38,794 bases of DNA. It comes from a virus. Under the pieces are notes generated by a model. That model made no database searches and was not told the DNA's origin. It saw nothing but the letters and a program-made list of their open reading frames with translations. Positions 20,327 to 29,177 of the stretch are shown here, piece after piece. The DNA is taken from positions 1 through 38,794 of IMG/VR virus record IMGVR_UViG_3300046506_000125. One strand, written 5' to 3'. The position numbers were made by a program, and so were the translations under genes. Position 1 is the stretch's first letter; every line of letters starts with the position of its first letter.

Positions 20327-21822
20327 TATTGGGGACCGTTAATGAAGCCGTTTTGAACCGCCCAGTTGTATTGCGTGCGGAACGTCGCCTGTTCCTTCGG
20401 GTTCATCTTCTTGACCATGCCTTGAATCTTGACCGGGTCTATCTGATCGGCAATGAACACGCGCGGGTCCATCGTCGAGCCGAACTGCGACTTCCACGCG
20501 CCGTATTGGGAAGGCTGCAAGCCTGCGCTTTGCCATGCCTGCATGCGCGCCTGCTCCATTCGCTCAAGCCCGAGATTGACCTTCACAACGTCTTGCGCCG
20601 CAAGATTGCTGATCTTTGTACTACCGTTGCCCGTCATTGCCGCCGCGAGCTGCGAATCCGTACCGTGGCCGAACGAGGATGCCTTGTTCTGCGCGTACTG
20701 CGTCAGGTACTTGTTCGCCTCGTCGTAGCTCGCAACCTTGTTGGCTTGCTCTTGCGATGCAAGGCCGAAGGTGACGAGAGCGCCGCGCAGGTTTTGCAAT
20801 CCCTCCGACTTCTGGCCGCTATCAGCCGACGCAAGCGCTTGCTGCGCGTTTTGCAGCATGTTGATGCGCGTGCCGGACTGCGCGTTCGATTGCTGGTCAG
20901 AAACGAGCATGTCGCCGCCCGCGGCATTCGCCTTCTGGTTTGCATCTGCGACGCCTGGCGCGGGTCCGGTGGCAACAACGCCGCCATTCGGTGCACCATA
21001 GCGCCCGTTGCTCTTGAACCCAGCCGGAAGAGCGCCGCCATATCCTTGCTCTTCCAATACGCTCGCCCTGCTGCGCGTGCCTGGTGTGCCGTCAGCGTTG
21101 ACGACTGGAACCTGAGCGGCCGCATCGGACGGCGACAATCCGTTGTTGACGGCGTATCCGACCGAGCCGACGCCCATCGGATGACCGTTCGCGCCGATAG
21201 CGTTAGGGTTCTGATTGACCGCAACAGTTGCTGGCCCGGTGTTGATCTGCGCGAATTGCGGCTTCAGGTTGGCAAGCTGCTGTTCGCCAGAGAGCGCAGA
21301 ATTGAAGTGCTGCGCGAGCCACGGCCGAATCTGCGCTGGATCTTGCGGCATGCTCTGCAACTCCGCTTCCGCGACTTGTTGCGGGATCGCACCGGCTTTC
21401 ACCATCGTGCCGACGAAGCCCTGAATGTCAGTGGGGGAAAGGTCTGCCTTCGTCAGCAACGAACCCATGCCGGAACGAAGCGCGCCCTGCGCCTTCTGCG
21501 CTTGGTCGAGCCTAGTTCCATCAAGCGTCGCTTGCTGCTGCTTCTGCGTATTGATACTCTGAACGACTTCCCCAAGCTTGTTTGCTGCGTCAGGGTCTTG
21601 GCTGATGATCCCCATCAGCTTGTTGTTGTCGACTTGCCCGGTTGTAGGGTCAGTCGCCTGCTGATAAGCCCGCGAGATGGCGCGATTGGCTGCAAGCGAC
21701 TGCTGCGCCTGAAGTCCGTTTGCGTTGTACGCGCGGAACTGCGCGACCTGCAACGCCGTCTGCAGCGGGTTCGTCGGCTGCGGAGCGTTCGCGTTTAGTG
21801 CGATCGAGGTATCAAGAGCCAT
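20326..21822 (-). CDS. DNA ejection protein (gp20-like)
   Basis: This 498-aa protein is rich in Gln, Ala and Asn, without cysteine-rich or membrane segments. Features include NANAPQPTNPLQTALQVAQF at the start, a long helical section (GEVVQSINTQKQQQATLDGT), and TFRTQYNWAVQNGFINGPQ at the end. Size, composition and position between the gp7-like and transglycosylase proteins match P22 gp20, one of three proteins ejected before the DNA. TAATG overlaps join it to both neighbours. Confidence 0.82.
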   Translation of the reverse strand: MALDTSIALNANAPQPTNPLQTALQVAQFRAYNANGLQAQQSLAANRAISRAYQQATDPTTGQVDNNKLMGIISQDPDAANKLGEVVQSINTQKQQQATLDGTRLDQAQKAQGALRSGMGSLLTKADLSPTDIQGFVGTMVKAGAIPQQVAEAELQSMPQDPAQIRPWLAQHFNSALSGEQQLANLKPQFAQINTGPATVAVNQNPNAIGANGHPMGVGSVGYAVNNGLSPSDAAAQVPVVNADGTPGTRSRASVLEEQGYGGALPAGFKSNGRYGAPNGGVVATGPAPGVADANQKANAAGGDMLVSDQQSNAQSGTRINMLQNAQQALASADSGQKSEGLQNLRGALVTFGLASQEQANKVASYDEANKYLTQYAQNKASSFGHGTDSQLAAAMTGNGSTKISNLAAQDVVKVNLGLERMEQARMQAWQSAGLQPSQYGAWKSQFGSTMDPRVFIADQIDPVKIQGMVKKMNPKEQATFRTQYNWAVQNGFINGPQ

Positions 21823-22571
21823 TAGATCGTGAACCCATATGAGTTGGTGCCGGTCGTCGTCCCTGCATTGCTTGTGCTGCCGGCGTTATTGCTCAGTAGC
21901 GCGTATGTCGACGCTCCGTTCGCAATGCTGCTCAGGCCACTAGAGAGCGCATTTGCGCTGCCGATCGTGCCGGATGCGCTCGCATTGGCTGCGCTTGTGA
22001 GCGTGTTGCCGATGCTGTTGGCCGTCTGTGCGCCGAGCGAACCTAGCCCCGCCGCTGCGTTCTGGCCGCTGCCAACCACGCTTTGCAGGCGGTTGACGTT
22101 GTTCGATGCCGTGTTGTAGTTCGTGTTGTACGTCTGCAAGGCGCGGCTGTACACGTCGTTGTACGTCGAGTCTGCAAGGCCAGTCGCATAGGTGGACGCG
22201 CCCTTTAGCGCCGCTCCCGACGTGCCAAGACCGCGTGCGGCAGCGCTGTTTTGCGTCGCCTTCAACCCCTGATTGAGCGTGAACTGATACCCTGGCGTCG
22301 CCTGCGCTTCCGCTTCCGTTGGCGCGCTGAATTGCTGCGTCAATGTCGGATTGGACAATGCGGCTTTTAGCGGGTTAATGTAGCTCGAACCCAAGTCCAT
22401 ATAGGGTTGGAGGTTCTGTTGCGTCTGCTGCCACTGCTCGTTCTGAAGTTCTGCGGCGTAGTTCGCGGCATCAGCCTGCTTGCTCGCTGCGCTCTTTGAT
22501 GCGCTCGAACTCATAGCGGAGCCGGCCACGCCCGCGACAGCCGCCCCGATGCCTACTGCTGCTGCAACCAT
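21822..22571 (-). CDS. DNA ejection protein (gp7-like)
   Basis: This 249-aa protein begins with a small hydrophobic section (AAAVGIGAAVAGVAGSAMSS), then AANYAAELQNEQWQQTQQNL and a Gln- and Asn-rich body. The repeated NxLxS, TASN and GSAN pieces and the Gly/Ser/Ala-rich end are typical of phage DNA-transfer proteins of this type. It is the positional match to P22 gp7, the first of the three ejection proteins. It would be packed inside the capsid and delivered to the cell envelope. Confidence 0.82.
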   Translation of the reverse strand: MVAAAVGIGAAVAGVAGSAMSSSASKSAASKQADAANYAAELQNEQWQQTQQNLQPYMDLGSSYINPLKAALSNPTLTQQFSAPTEAEAQATPGYQFTLNQGLKATQNSAAARGLGTSGAALKGASTYATGLADSTYNDVYSRALQTYNTNYNTASNNVNRLQSVVGSGQNAAAGLGSLGAQTANSIGNTLTSAANASASGTIGSANALSSGLSSIANGASTYALLSNNAGSTSNAGTTTGTNSYGFTI

Positions 22572-22574
22572 GTT

Positions 22575-23033
22575 TTAATCCTCTAGCCACTTGGAATAGG
22601 TCGTTTCGACCGGCTCGAACTTCAGGAATCGAAACAGCGCCGTCGCGTCGTGCGCGTTCTTGCTGCCAACGAACCACAGCTTGACGCCTCGGCGCTTCAG
22701 TTCTTTTTCGACGAACTTAAACAGGCGAACGCCAACCATGCCGGTGCGCTTATCCGGACGGACAAAGAAAATGTCAGGCGAGCAGGTAAGGCAGGATTGA
22801 TAGTGCAATCCAGGCGCAATGAAGCACAGGAAATAGGCGACGATTTCGCCATCCTCGCGCCCGACAACCGTCATCAGCGAGCCGTCACGCTCGCGCGCGT
22901 GGTACGCAGCCAACTGAGGATCGAGCGGAACATCGTGCGCTTTGTGCAGCGAGATTTCGCCGTAGTGCTCATGCAGGAGCGGAAGCATTTCGCCGTACAC
23001 GTCCGAGAACTTCTCGACTGCGTATGTGATCAT
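22575..23033 (-). CDS. GNAT-like N-acetyltransferase
   Basis: This 152-aa protein looks like a GNAT acetyltransferase. Strands around GEIVAYFLCFIAPGLHY are followed by DIFFVRPDKRTGMVGVRLFK, the region where the acetyl-CoA pyrophosphate loop (RPDKRTGMVG) would lie. A helix then leads to KLWFVGSKNAH and a phenylalanine-rich end (ALFRFLKFEPVETTYSKWL). It sits between oxygenase and ejection genes and could modify a virion protein. The substrate is unknown. Confidence 0.82.
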   Translation of the reverse strand: MITYAVEKFSDVYGEMLPLLHEHYGEISLHKAHDVPLDPQLAAYHARERDGSLMTVVGREDGEIVAYFLCFIAPGLHYQSCLTCSPDIFFVRPDKRTGMVGVRLFKFVEKELKRRGVKLWFVGSKNAHDATALFRFLKFEPVETTYSKWLED

Positions 23034-23609
23034 TCAGAACCTCAAGTCGACGACAAGGTGAATGCGATCCTCTGCCGAGTTGTTGATTACTTCGTGCTCG
23101 ATCGCGTTTTGGAACCACCACACTTCGCCTGGACGCATCCATACCTGCTCGTCACCGCAGCGGAACACGTTGCCCGGCTCAGACTGGATGACGATGTGAT
23201 AGCGATCCCAATACTGCGCATGCCACGGCGAGTCGGCGTGCGGGAAAATGCGCCCGCCAGGAACCACGCGATTTAGCATGCAGCGGCCGAGACGGGTTGC
23301 ACCCATCGACGACATAAGCGCCATGATGTGCGCGCGGGCCTCGGGTAGCGCGTTGACTTCCTCGCGCCACGGACATTCGTGCAAGTCATGGCCGGCGAGC
23401 TTGTTCTGCTTGTAGAGTTCAAGCTGCTCGTCGTTCTCGACATTCACCTTGTCTTGAAAGCGCAGATAGATCGTGTCTGTTTCGCCAAACGGCCCCTGCG
23501 GGAACTTGCGCAAGAAATCGTCTGCCTTCCACAGTTCCGGCTGGCGATAGACGGCGTTGAGTAGCGGCTGAACGTTCAGCCCTTCCGCGATCTTCAGGAA
23601 GTTTCTCAA
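23034..23609 (-). CDS. 2-oxoglutarate/Fe(II) oxygenase (aspartyl/asparaginyl hydroxylase-like)
   Basis: About 191 aa. The C-terminal half carries the metal site of the aspartyl/asparaginyl beta-hydroxylase family: GRIFPHADSPWHAQYWDRYH with the H-x-D pair, a second histidine near IEHEVINNS, and a final VVDLRF strand; the arginine of RIHLVVDLR would bind 2-oxoglutarate. It probably hydroxylates a protein side chain. I chose a TTG at 23609, which overlaps the previous TGA (TTGA) nine bases after GGAGG. A longer frame from 23663 would overlap the upstream gene by 58 bases. The gene lies within the virion operon. Confidence 0.85.
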   Translation of the reverse strand: MRNFLKIAEGLNVQPLLNAVYRQPELWKADDFLRKFPQGPFGETDTIYLRFQDKVNVENDEQLELYKQNKLAGHDLHECPWREEVNALPEARAHIMALMSSMGATRLGRCMLNRVVPGGRIFPHADSPWHAQYWDRYHIVIQSEPGNVFRCGDEQVWMRPGEVWWFQNAIEHEVINNSAEDRIHLVVDLRF

Positions 23610-23944
23610 GAGAACAAGCCTCCCGCCATCGATTGAATCGTCGCGGCGCTTGCTGTGTCGCACTTGTCTTGCAGCGAATCGCCCGGCCCCATCACAGGAA
23701 TGTCGACCAAAATCGTCTGGAACGGCCCGATTGACTGGTTGTAGAACGCGTTGCCGGTGCCAGCAGAGCCACCAGAAGGCACCGCATAGAGCGTCGGCGT
23801 GATCGATGCGCTGCTCGTGTTCGTGATGCTGACTCGACCGCCGCGCAGCAGGACGTTTGCCGGGTTAGTCGGCACGGTGTATCGGTTCGTGACGGTAGTC
23901 GCCAGCACCGCGGGCGCGAAGAACTTCGAGTAATTGATTGCCAT
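23606..23944 (-). CDS. Probable virion protein, 112 aa
   Basis: This is beta-rich: TVTNRYTVPTNPANVLLRGG, SITNTSSASITPTLYAVPSG and a QTILVDIPVMGPGDSL end. Such compact beta-sandwich sequences between the tail genes and ejection genes are usually small structural or decoration proteins. Exact identity is unknown. It precedes the oxygenase, which overlaps its stop. Confidence 0.65.
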   Translation of the reverse strand: MAINYSKFFAPAVLATTVTNRYTVPTNPANVLLRGGRVSITNTSSASITPTLYAVPSGGSAGTGNAFYNQSIGPFQTILVDIPVMGPGDSLQDKCDTASAATIQSMAGGLFS

Positions 23945-23947
23945 GGA

Positions 23948-24673
23948 TTAACCTATTCTCGTAACTGTTGCGCGCACAACCTGGTTGAATGTGGTCGTCT
24001 GCGTCGTCTGCACGCTCAGCCCAGAAACCGAGATCGTCTGAAACGTGCTGTTATTTGAGAGTGCAATTCGCGAGCTAGCGCCATCAGTCAAAACCACGGC
24101 GAAGGCGCCATAGCTGGACGCGTCGTTGACGTTGCCAAGATTCGCGTAGACCAAATACGCCGAGGCCATCGGGCGATTTGGCAGCGTGTAGACGGTTGTC
24201 GCGACGCCTGACGACGCCACCGCTGAGCCGATGCCCGTCTGAAATTTCGGAGCGGACACTGTGTCGCCAAAACTCGCGCCGATAGACAGGTTCGCCAGCG
24301 ATATCGGAGGGGATTGCGACGCCTCCAACTCCTCGAGCCGTCGCATGATCAGCGAGAGATCAGGCTGCGTTTGCGTCGCGCTTTCGAGGGCATCGAGCCG
24401 CGCCAGAATGCTGCTCATGTTCTCGGGCGCGCGCTGCTCAGACCATAGATCCTCGACGCCGCGCAGAGCCTGAATCGTCGCGGCGTTCTGCGGCGGGACG
24501 TCCTGCGATATCTCGTCCTGCTGCTGAAGCGTGTTGATATCGATCGGCGAGCCCGGGCCGCCCGTCCGATTGAATAGCGCGAGGAAGAAGGCGAACCACT
24601 GCGGCGACATTCGCCCATCACCCATCACAACAGGGGCGGTCGGATTCGGAAGGTTCGCGTTTGTGTTGCTCAT
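23948..24673 (-). CDS. Candidate tail needle or fibre-like protein, 241 aa
   Basis: The N-terminal part is polar (NPTAPVVMGDGRMSPQWFAF), followed by a predicted coiled coil around residues 85-130 (SSILARLDALESATQTQ and SLIMRRLEELEASQ). A beta-rich C-terminal domain follows (YLVYANLGNVNDASSYGAFA). It stands right after the gp10-like gene, where P22 has its coiled-coil tail needle gp26, so a plug or needle role is plausible but inferred. ATGA overlaps link it to gp10. Confidence 0.6.
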   Translation of the reverse strand: MSNTNANLPNPTAPVVMGDGRMSPQWFAFFLALFNRTGGPGSPIDINTLQQQDEISQDVPPQNAATIQALRGVEDLWSEQRAPENMSSILARLDALESATQTQPDLSLIMRRLEELEASQSPPISLANLSIGASFGDTVSAPKFQTGIGSAVASSGVATTVYTLPNRPMASAYLVYANLGNVNDASSYGAFAVVLTDGASSRIALSNNSTFQTISVSGLSVQTTQTTTFNQVVRATVTRIG

Positions 24674-26094
24674 GTGCGCGCCCTCGAAACGTCGACCCAT
24701 GCGCCGTTGAGCGCCGTCTTAACAGGAGACGACCACGACAGCTCGAACACGCGGTCGCGAGCGTAGCCGAGCCGCTGCCATTGGATCGAAGTTAGGAACT
24801 CGCCAACTTTGCCAAGCGAGCCCGTTACCGCGTTGCCCCACGATCGCCCGCGGTCATCCGACCAACGCAAGCGAATCTCAGGCGCATCCGTGTCGCCCGG
24901 CAAGCCGTTGCCGACTTCCATATCTGCGACGAACTGCCGGAACAGCACGCGGTTGCCGTCAGCGCCCGAGATATGCGGAAAGGAGCGCACATACAGCATC
25001 GGCGCACCGTTATCCGAATACGAATTCGGGTCGAGCATGTAGACGTTTCCGTTCTTGCAATCGCCGACGAGATTGCGGCCGCCGTTGAACGAATGGCAAT
25101 TCATGCGATGGCGACTCTGCGAGCCGTCAGCTTCAAGATGCGCGCGCTGGTGCCATTGGCCGGTAGCCGTGTCGAAGCACCACGTCTTGTTGGCGGTCGG
25201 AAATGTCAGCACATAGAAGGCATGGCCGCCTTGCAGATACGATAAGCCGATCGCGTCATCAATCCGGCTGTACGTCTGGAACTCAGCCTCAATCGCATGC
25301 GTTGAGATCCGCTCCGCGGCGTAGTTCTTGCCGGCGAACACGCAGCCCTGCCCTTGCAGGTCTTTCGACAGCCAGAACAGCGCGAGATCGATCTTTGCAA
25401 CCGAATATTTGGCCGCGCAACCATGCTCAAGGAACACGCCAGGCATGCGGCCGAACGTAAAGTCGGATGCGCCTGTGTTGTACCAAACTTCTGTTGTCAA
25501 CTCGCCGAACAGCCATACTTCCCGATGCATCACGGCGAGCGTGACGAGGTTGTCGGGATACGTCGACTTGCTGGCGATGTCGAGCGAATCGAACGCTATG
25601 TCTCCATATTTTGAGATATAGAACTGCTGCGTCGAAGGCTTGTTGAAGACGAAATAGCCGTCGACATAATCAACCTTATCCGCGCCGTAGAACGCAGGGT
25701 CGCTCACAGGGGCAAACGCGTTCGTCGTCAAGTCGATCGTGTAGCCGTTCGGCGTGCCGTCGACGATAAACACGTTGAATGTGTTATCGACCATCGATAC
25801 GGGGCCGGTCGCGCTCGTCAGAGTGCCTAGCGCGGTGTACGCGTTCAGCACATCGACAAAATAGACCGTCTGCCCGACGACATCGAAGCGCTTGCCGTTC
25901 GTTGCGGTATAGATGCAGCGCGACTCGCCAGCAACAGGGGGCGACGATACAAGCGTCAGGCCGGGCGTCGGGTAATGCGTGACTGGCGCGGTCGCGTCCT
26001 GCGGGTTGTTTTCCGGGTACAGGTTCACGGACCTTTGTGCGTCCGCTATCAAGCTGCGAGCCGCATAAGCGCCGCCAGTCAGAGGGATTCGCAT
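24670..26094 (-). CDS. Tail hub / packaged-DNA stabilisation protein (gp10-like)
   Basis: This 474-aa protein matches P22 gp10, the tail hub that closes the portal after packaging. It begins MRIPLTGGAYAARSLIADAQ, followed by RSVNLYPENNP and THYPTPGLTLVSSPP, the family's start. The middle has repeated beta-propeller-like strands (YVDGYFVFNKPSTQQFYIS, WCFDTATGQWHQRAHLE), and the end has IRLRWSDDRGRSWGN. The order gp4-gp10-needle is as in P22. Confidence 0.92.
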   Translation of the reverse strand: MRIPLTGGAYAARSLIADAQRSVNLYPENNPQDATAPVTHYPTPGLTLVSSPPVAGESRCIYTATNGKRFDVVGQTVYFVDVLNAYTALGTLTSATGPVSMVDNTFNVFIVDGTPNGYTIDLTTNAFAPVSDPAFYGADKVDYVDGYFVFNKPSTQQFYISKYGDIAFDSLDIASKSTYPDNLVTLAVMHREVWLFGELTTEVWYNTGASDFTFGRMPGVFLEHGCAAKYSVAKIDLALFWLSKDLQGQGCVFAGKNYAAERISTHAIEAEFQTYSRIDDAIGLSYLQGGHAFYVLTFPTANKTWCFDTATGQWHQRAHLEADGSQSRHRMNCHSFNGGRNLVGDCKNGNVYMLDPNSYSDNGAPMLYVRSFPHISGADGNRVLFRQFVADMEVGNGLPGDTDAPEIRLRWSDDRGRSWGNAVTGSLGKVGEFLTSIQWQRLGYARDRVFELSWSSPVKTALNGAWVDVSRART

Positions 26095-26808
26095 TTAGTA
26101 AGAATTTCCGCTGTATATGTTGAATCGTTGCTTGCTGCCAAGCCCGCGCGGCATCGTCATCGATTGCCCTTGCCAGTTCATGCGCTTTACTACGCGCTTC
26201 GCGTTCATCGCAAGCTGAACCAGCGCACGTTGCGGCTCGATCTGATACGACGGAGCGAGATACAGCGCGAGGTTGTAGCGAATCGCCGCCATGTACTCAG
26301 GCGGAAGGCTTACAACCGTTGCCGGCGCCGCAAACTGCGGCAGCGCTTCCATCGTCACGATGTGCAGCTCGAACGTGTTGTTCGGGACCGGGTAGAAAAT
26401 CAGATTGCCGAGCGGGAACGCCGGGTCGTAGTAGACATACGACGGGAAGGATTGAAGCGCCTTCAGAGCAATGCGCGAATAGTCCTCGCGCGAGTCGATG
26501 ATCGCGACCGGATAATCAATCGGCGTTGCGCTGCCGGCATTCAGCCGTGCATAAGCCGCATTGATCGCGATCGGGCGCTGGATATTGAAATTGCCGCCCG
26601 CGCCTACCGTGTACGACTGCGCGCCGGTCGACGGAATGGCGGTATCCACCAAGTGATAGACGCTCAGGCGTTCGCCCTGCCACTGACCAAGCATCATGTT
26701 CAGCGTGGCGAGCGCGTCTGCGGTGTCTTCAGCCGATATAGCCTGACCGATTCCGAGTGCGCCTATGTCCTTCAGCGCGAGCGTGATGAGGTCAACGGCA
26801 GTTGTCAT
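26095..26808 (-). CDS. Head-completion / tail accessory protein (gp4-like)
   Basis: This 237-aa protein resembles the P22 gp4 family, which links portal and tail hub. It has a helical N-terminus (LITLALKDIGALGIGQAIS, LATLNMMLGQWQGERL), then INAAYARLNAGSATPIDYPV and LPPEYMAAIRYNLALYLAPS near residue 180. The P22 protein also carries a muramidase activity; this copy is longer and I cannot say whether the activity is kept. Confidence 0.88.
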   Translation of the reverse strand: MTTAVDLITLALKDIGALGIGQAISAEDTADALATLNMMLGQWQGERLSVYHLVDTAIPSTGAQSYTVGAGGNFNIQRPIAINAAYARLNAGSATPIDYPVAIIDSREDYSRIALKALQSFPSYVYYDPAFPLGNLIFYPVPNNTFELHIVTMEALPQFAAPATVVSLPPEYMAAIRYNLALYLAPSYQIEPQRALVQLAMNAKRVVKRMNWQGQSMTMPRGLGSKQRFNIYSGNSY

Positions 26809-27137
26809 CAGACAGCCTCAATAGCGGCCCGAATCTTGTCATCGGACCAGCGTTTATCGATCTTCACGCCCTTTTCGGCCGCGATCTGGATCAGGATTTC
26901 GCGCTCGTCTGCCGTATCGGCGCCAAGCAGCGCGGCTTCTTCTTCTGCCGATTGAACGAGCGCATCGCCAATCCACTTGGGATAGCAAGCAAACTCTGGT
27001 TTCTGCTCGCGCGGAACAGGCGGAACGTATTCCGGCACCGTGTAGCCGGGGAGCGCGTCGAGCTCATCCTGATTCGCAACCAAGCGTTGCGCACCATCGG
27101 GGCCAGTCGCCCACGCGGGGAATTTTTCGTATGCCAT
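26808..27137 (-). CDS. Small virion-region protein with HeH-like tail, 109 aa
   Basis: The N-terminal part is acidic and proline-rich (YEKFPAWATGPDG, YTVPEYVPPVPREQKP). The C-terminus (ILIQIAAEKGVKIDKRWSDD, KIRAAIEA) resembles a short helix-extension-helix (HeH/LEM-like) motif frequent at the ends of phage structural proteins. The ATG at 27137 is chosen because anything further upstream would run through the terminator at 27158. It probably assists head-tail joining. The role is unknown. Confidence 0.7.
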   Translation of the reverse strand: MAYEKFPAWATGPDGAQRLVANQDELDALPGYTVPEYVPPVPREQKPEFACYPKWIGDALVQSAEEEAALLGADTADEREILIQIAAEKGVKIDKRWSDDKIRAAIEAV

Positions 27138-27157
27138 TGGCTCGTCAGAATGAAAAA

Positions 27158-27175
27158 CCCCCGCCGAAGCGGGGG
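27158..27175 (-). terminator. Terminator after the coat gene
   Basis: CCCCCGC (27158-27164) and GCGGGGG (27169-27175) pair around CGAA and, on the minus strand, are followed by TTTTTCATTC. It lies right after the coat stop and would reduce expression of downstream tail genes relative to coat. Confidence 0.88.
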
Positions 27176-27196
27176 CCGATTGCTGGATCAACACCA

Positions 27197-28405
27197 TCAG
27201 CGGACGATACGGCAGGCAAGTTCCGGGTACACGGCAGCCCATCCATAAAGGACGTCAATTCTACAAGGAACCGTATCCGTACCGATCGCGTACTGGCGCG
27301 AGATACGCATCGAAATGCCCTTGTGCATGCGACGCGCGCCCCATGCGCCGTACTGCGACACGTCTTCCAAGTCGGCGGTCACGAGCGTGAACGCATCCTT
27401 GTGATACGCGAGGTTCGCGCTGTACTGCGTCGACGGCGCAACGTCCCACGTCACGACAGCAGCGTTCGCCGGGCCAGCCGAAACCGTCTGATACTGCTGG
27501 TTGCTTGCCGCGGTGTTGATCGCCGGGAAGATCGACAGCGTTGCGTTGCCCGAGCCGTCAGCCGTTGCCGGTGCGGTCACAGTGAACTTGCGCAGCACGC
27601 CGGTCGACTGGCGGTTCTGCGGGTTCACGGCGTAGACGCCGGCGATCTGGAACGTATCGCCCTTCGCGATGGTTGCAGCAGCGCCAAGGCCGGTCACGGT
27701 CAGCGTCGAGCCAGTCTGACCAGCGCCGGAAACGGTGCCGTTCGTGCGCGTGCCGGACGTGAACACGTTGATGTTCTGGTCCATGCCGATGTCGAAGCCG
27801 AGCGACGAAGCCTGGAAGATGCCGGATTCGTACTGAGCGCCGATCGAGCGCGACGGGTTGAACAGGCCGGATGCAGCTTTGACCATCGACGCGTTCGTTG
27901 CCGGGTCCCACACAACGGTGCGGCTACCATCGCGCGGCGTTGCTTCGTTGTCGAGCACGCTGCCAGCGGAAAGAAGCGTCGCGATGTCGTTCGGGACGGT
28001 GCCAACCGTGCCCACGTTGTTCGCGACGTTGGCAGCGAGGCCAAGACCGTCGAAATCGATCTTGTTGGCGATCGTCGCCATTGCCGGCTTGATGTAGCGA
28101 TCAGCGAACTCGTCGACAACCAGCGTCAGTTCTTGCGAGCTGAACGTGAAATCGACGTGGAACTGAGTCGTCAGGCTGATCGGCAGCGACGATTCGTTCA
28201 CGTTTTCGATGTTCAGGTTCGGGCCGGTCGTACCGACAAAGCGGTTCGGCTTGCGCGCGTTGACGGTCGATCCGATCTTCGCGCCGCTGACGGCGAATTC
28301 CTTGCTGTATTCGCGGTTTGCACGCGAGGAGAACGTCAGATTGTTCTCCAAGATCATCAGCGATTCGTCAAGGATCTTGGTAGGGGTGAGAAGCGTATTT
28401 GCCAT
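27197..28405 (-). CDS. Major capsid protein (P22 coat family)
   Basis: This 402-aa protein begins ANTLLTPTKILDESLMILEN and NREYSKEFAVSGAKIGSTVN, the signature start of P22-type coat proteins (helix, then the S(T)V(N).RKP segment). An insertion domain near residues 220-300 (TVSGAGQTGSTLTVTGLG) corresponds to the I-domain position. The C-terminal part has SQYGAWGARRMHKGISMRIS. Size is close to P22 gp5 (430 aa). It is downstream of a scaffold and a portal in the canonical order. Confidence 0.95.
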   Translation of the reverse strand: MANTLLTPTKILDESLMILENNLTFSSRANREYSKEFAVSGAKIGSTVNARKPNRFVGTTGPNLNIENVNESSLPISLTTQFHVDFTFSSQELTLVVDEFADRYIKPAMATIANKIDFDGLGLAANVANNVGTVGTVPNDIATLLSAGSVLDNEATPRDGSRTVVWDPATNASMVKAASGLFNPSRSIGAQYESGIFQASSLGFDIGMDQNINVFTSGTRTNGTVSGAGQTGSTLTVTGLGAAATIAKGDTFQIAGVYAVNPQNRQSTGVLRKFTVTAPATADGSGNATLSIFPAINTAASNQQYQTVSAGPANAAVVTWDVAPSTQYSANLAYHKDAFTLVTADLEDVSQYGAWGARRMHKGISMRISRQYAIGTDTVPCRIDVLYGWAAVYPELACRIVR

Positions 28406-28412
28406 TTAAGTG

Positions 28413-29132
28413 TCAGCCTTTGTTTCGTTTCTTCCACGCGATGTATTCCGCCGTCGAGGCGAACTCAGCCGGCTCGACAGGTGCGGATTTGCCGCCAACC
28501 GGGGTAATCGGTGCGGGCGCTTTGGAAACTTGTTTCGGGGTAGGTGCGCTAGTGCCGGCTTTCGCCTCAAGGCGAGCCAGTTCAAGCGCCATGCGCAACG
28601 GGGGAAGGGAAAGGATGCGTTCGGCTGTCTCAGGGTCTTGACCCAAGGCGTGAAGCACCTTGTGGCCGTTATCCATCGACGTGATTGCTTCAAGGAAGTC
28701 GGGCGATGCACCGCCGAGCATTTGGAACGTCTTCAAGGACGAATCCCATTCGCCGCCAAACTCGGTTTTGCCCGCGTCGAACACCTTGTTGCACGACTCA
28801 TCGAACCTTTCCTGCTGAACCAGCCGCTTTGCCTCGGCGCGGATCTGGTCAGGCGTCATCTGCTGGCCGGGCTGGTGCTCGGTCTGCGGCTGAAGCTGTC
28901 GCAGTTGCGCTTCGAGTGCTTCGCGCTGTCGCTTTTCCTCGTGTTTCTCACGCGTGAGCTGGTCGATACGCCGTTGGACCCAATCGTTCTTGGGCTTGTC
29001 CTGCTGCGGCTGCTCGGTGGCTTGCGTGTTTTGCTCGGCGCCCGGTTCCGTGCTGACTTCAGCGGGCTGTTGCGCCTGTTCCAACTCCGTAGGCGTGACG
29101 GCTTCTTGCAGATTGTTTTCTTCGATTTGCAT
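28413..29132 (-). CDS. Scaffolding protein
   Basis: This 239-aa protein is highly charged and rich in Gln and Glu, with a long predicted helix (QRRIDQLTREKHEEKRQREA, LEAQLRQLQPQ), followed by SLKTFQMLGGASPDFLEA and a C-terminal helix-loop (EFASTAEYIAWKKRNKG) where P22 scaffold binds coat. It stands just before the coat gene in the operon. It should guide capsid assembly and leave the procapsid before packaging. Confidence 0.9.
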   Translation of the reverse strand: MQIEENNLQEAVTPTELEQAQQPAEVSTEPGAEQNTQATEQPQQDKPKNDWVQRRIDQLTREKHEEKRQREALEAQLRQLQPQTEHQPGQQMTPDQIRAEAKRLVQQERFDESCNKVFDAGKTEFGGEWDSSLKTFQMLGGASPDFLEAITSMDNGHKVLHALGQDPETAERILSLPPLRMALELARLEAKAGTSAPTPKQVSKAPAPITPVGGKSAPVEPAEFASTAEYIAWKKRNKG

Positions 29133-29177
29133 GGCTAGGCCAAGGATTGAGCCCGGTGATCCCGCACCGGTACGGGG

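Noticed and set aside
20329-21798. 489-codon open frame opposite the gp20-like gene
   Set aside because: It mirrors the ejection gene in the antisense frame, is strongly arginine-rich and has no recognisable domain, as expected for a shadow frame in G+C-rich DNA.
27131-28507. Long plus-strand frame opposite the coat gene
   Set aside because: Arginine- and valine-rich composition without motifs; the opposite strand has clear coat protein features.
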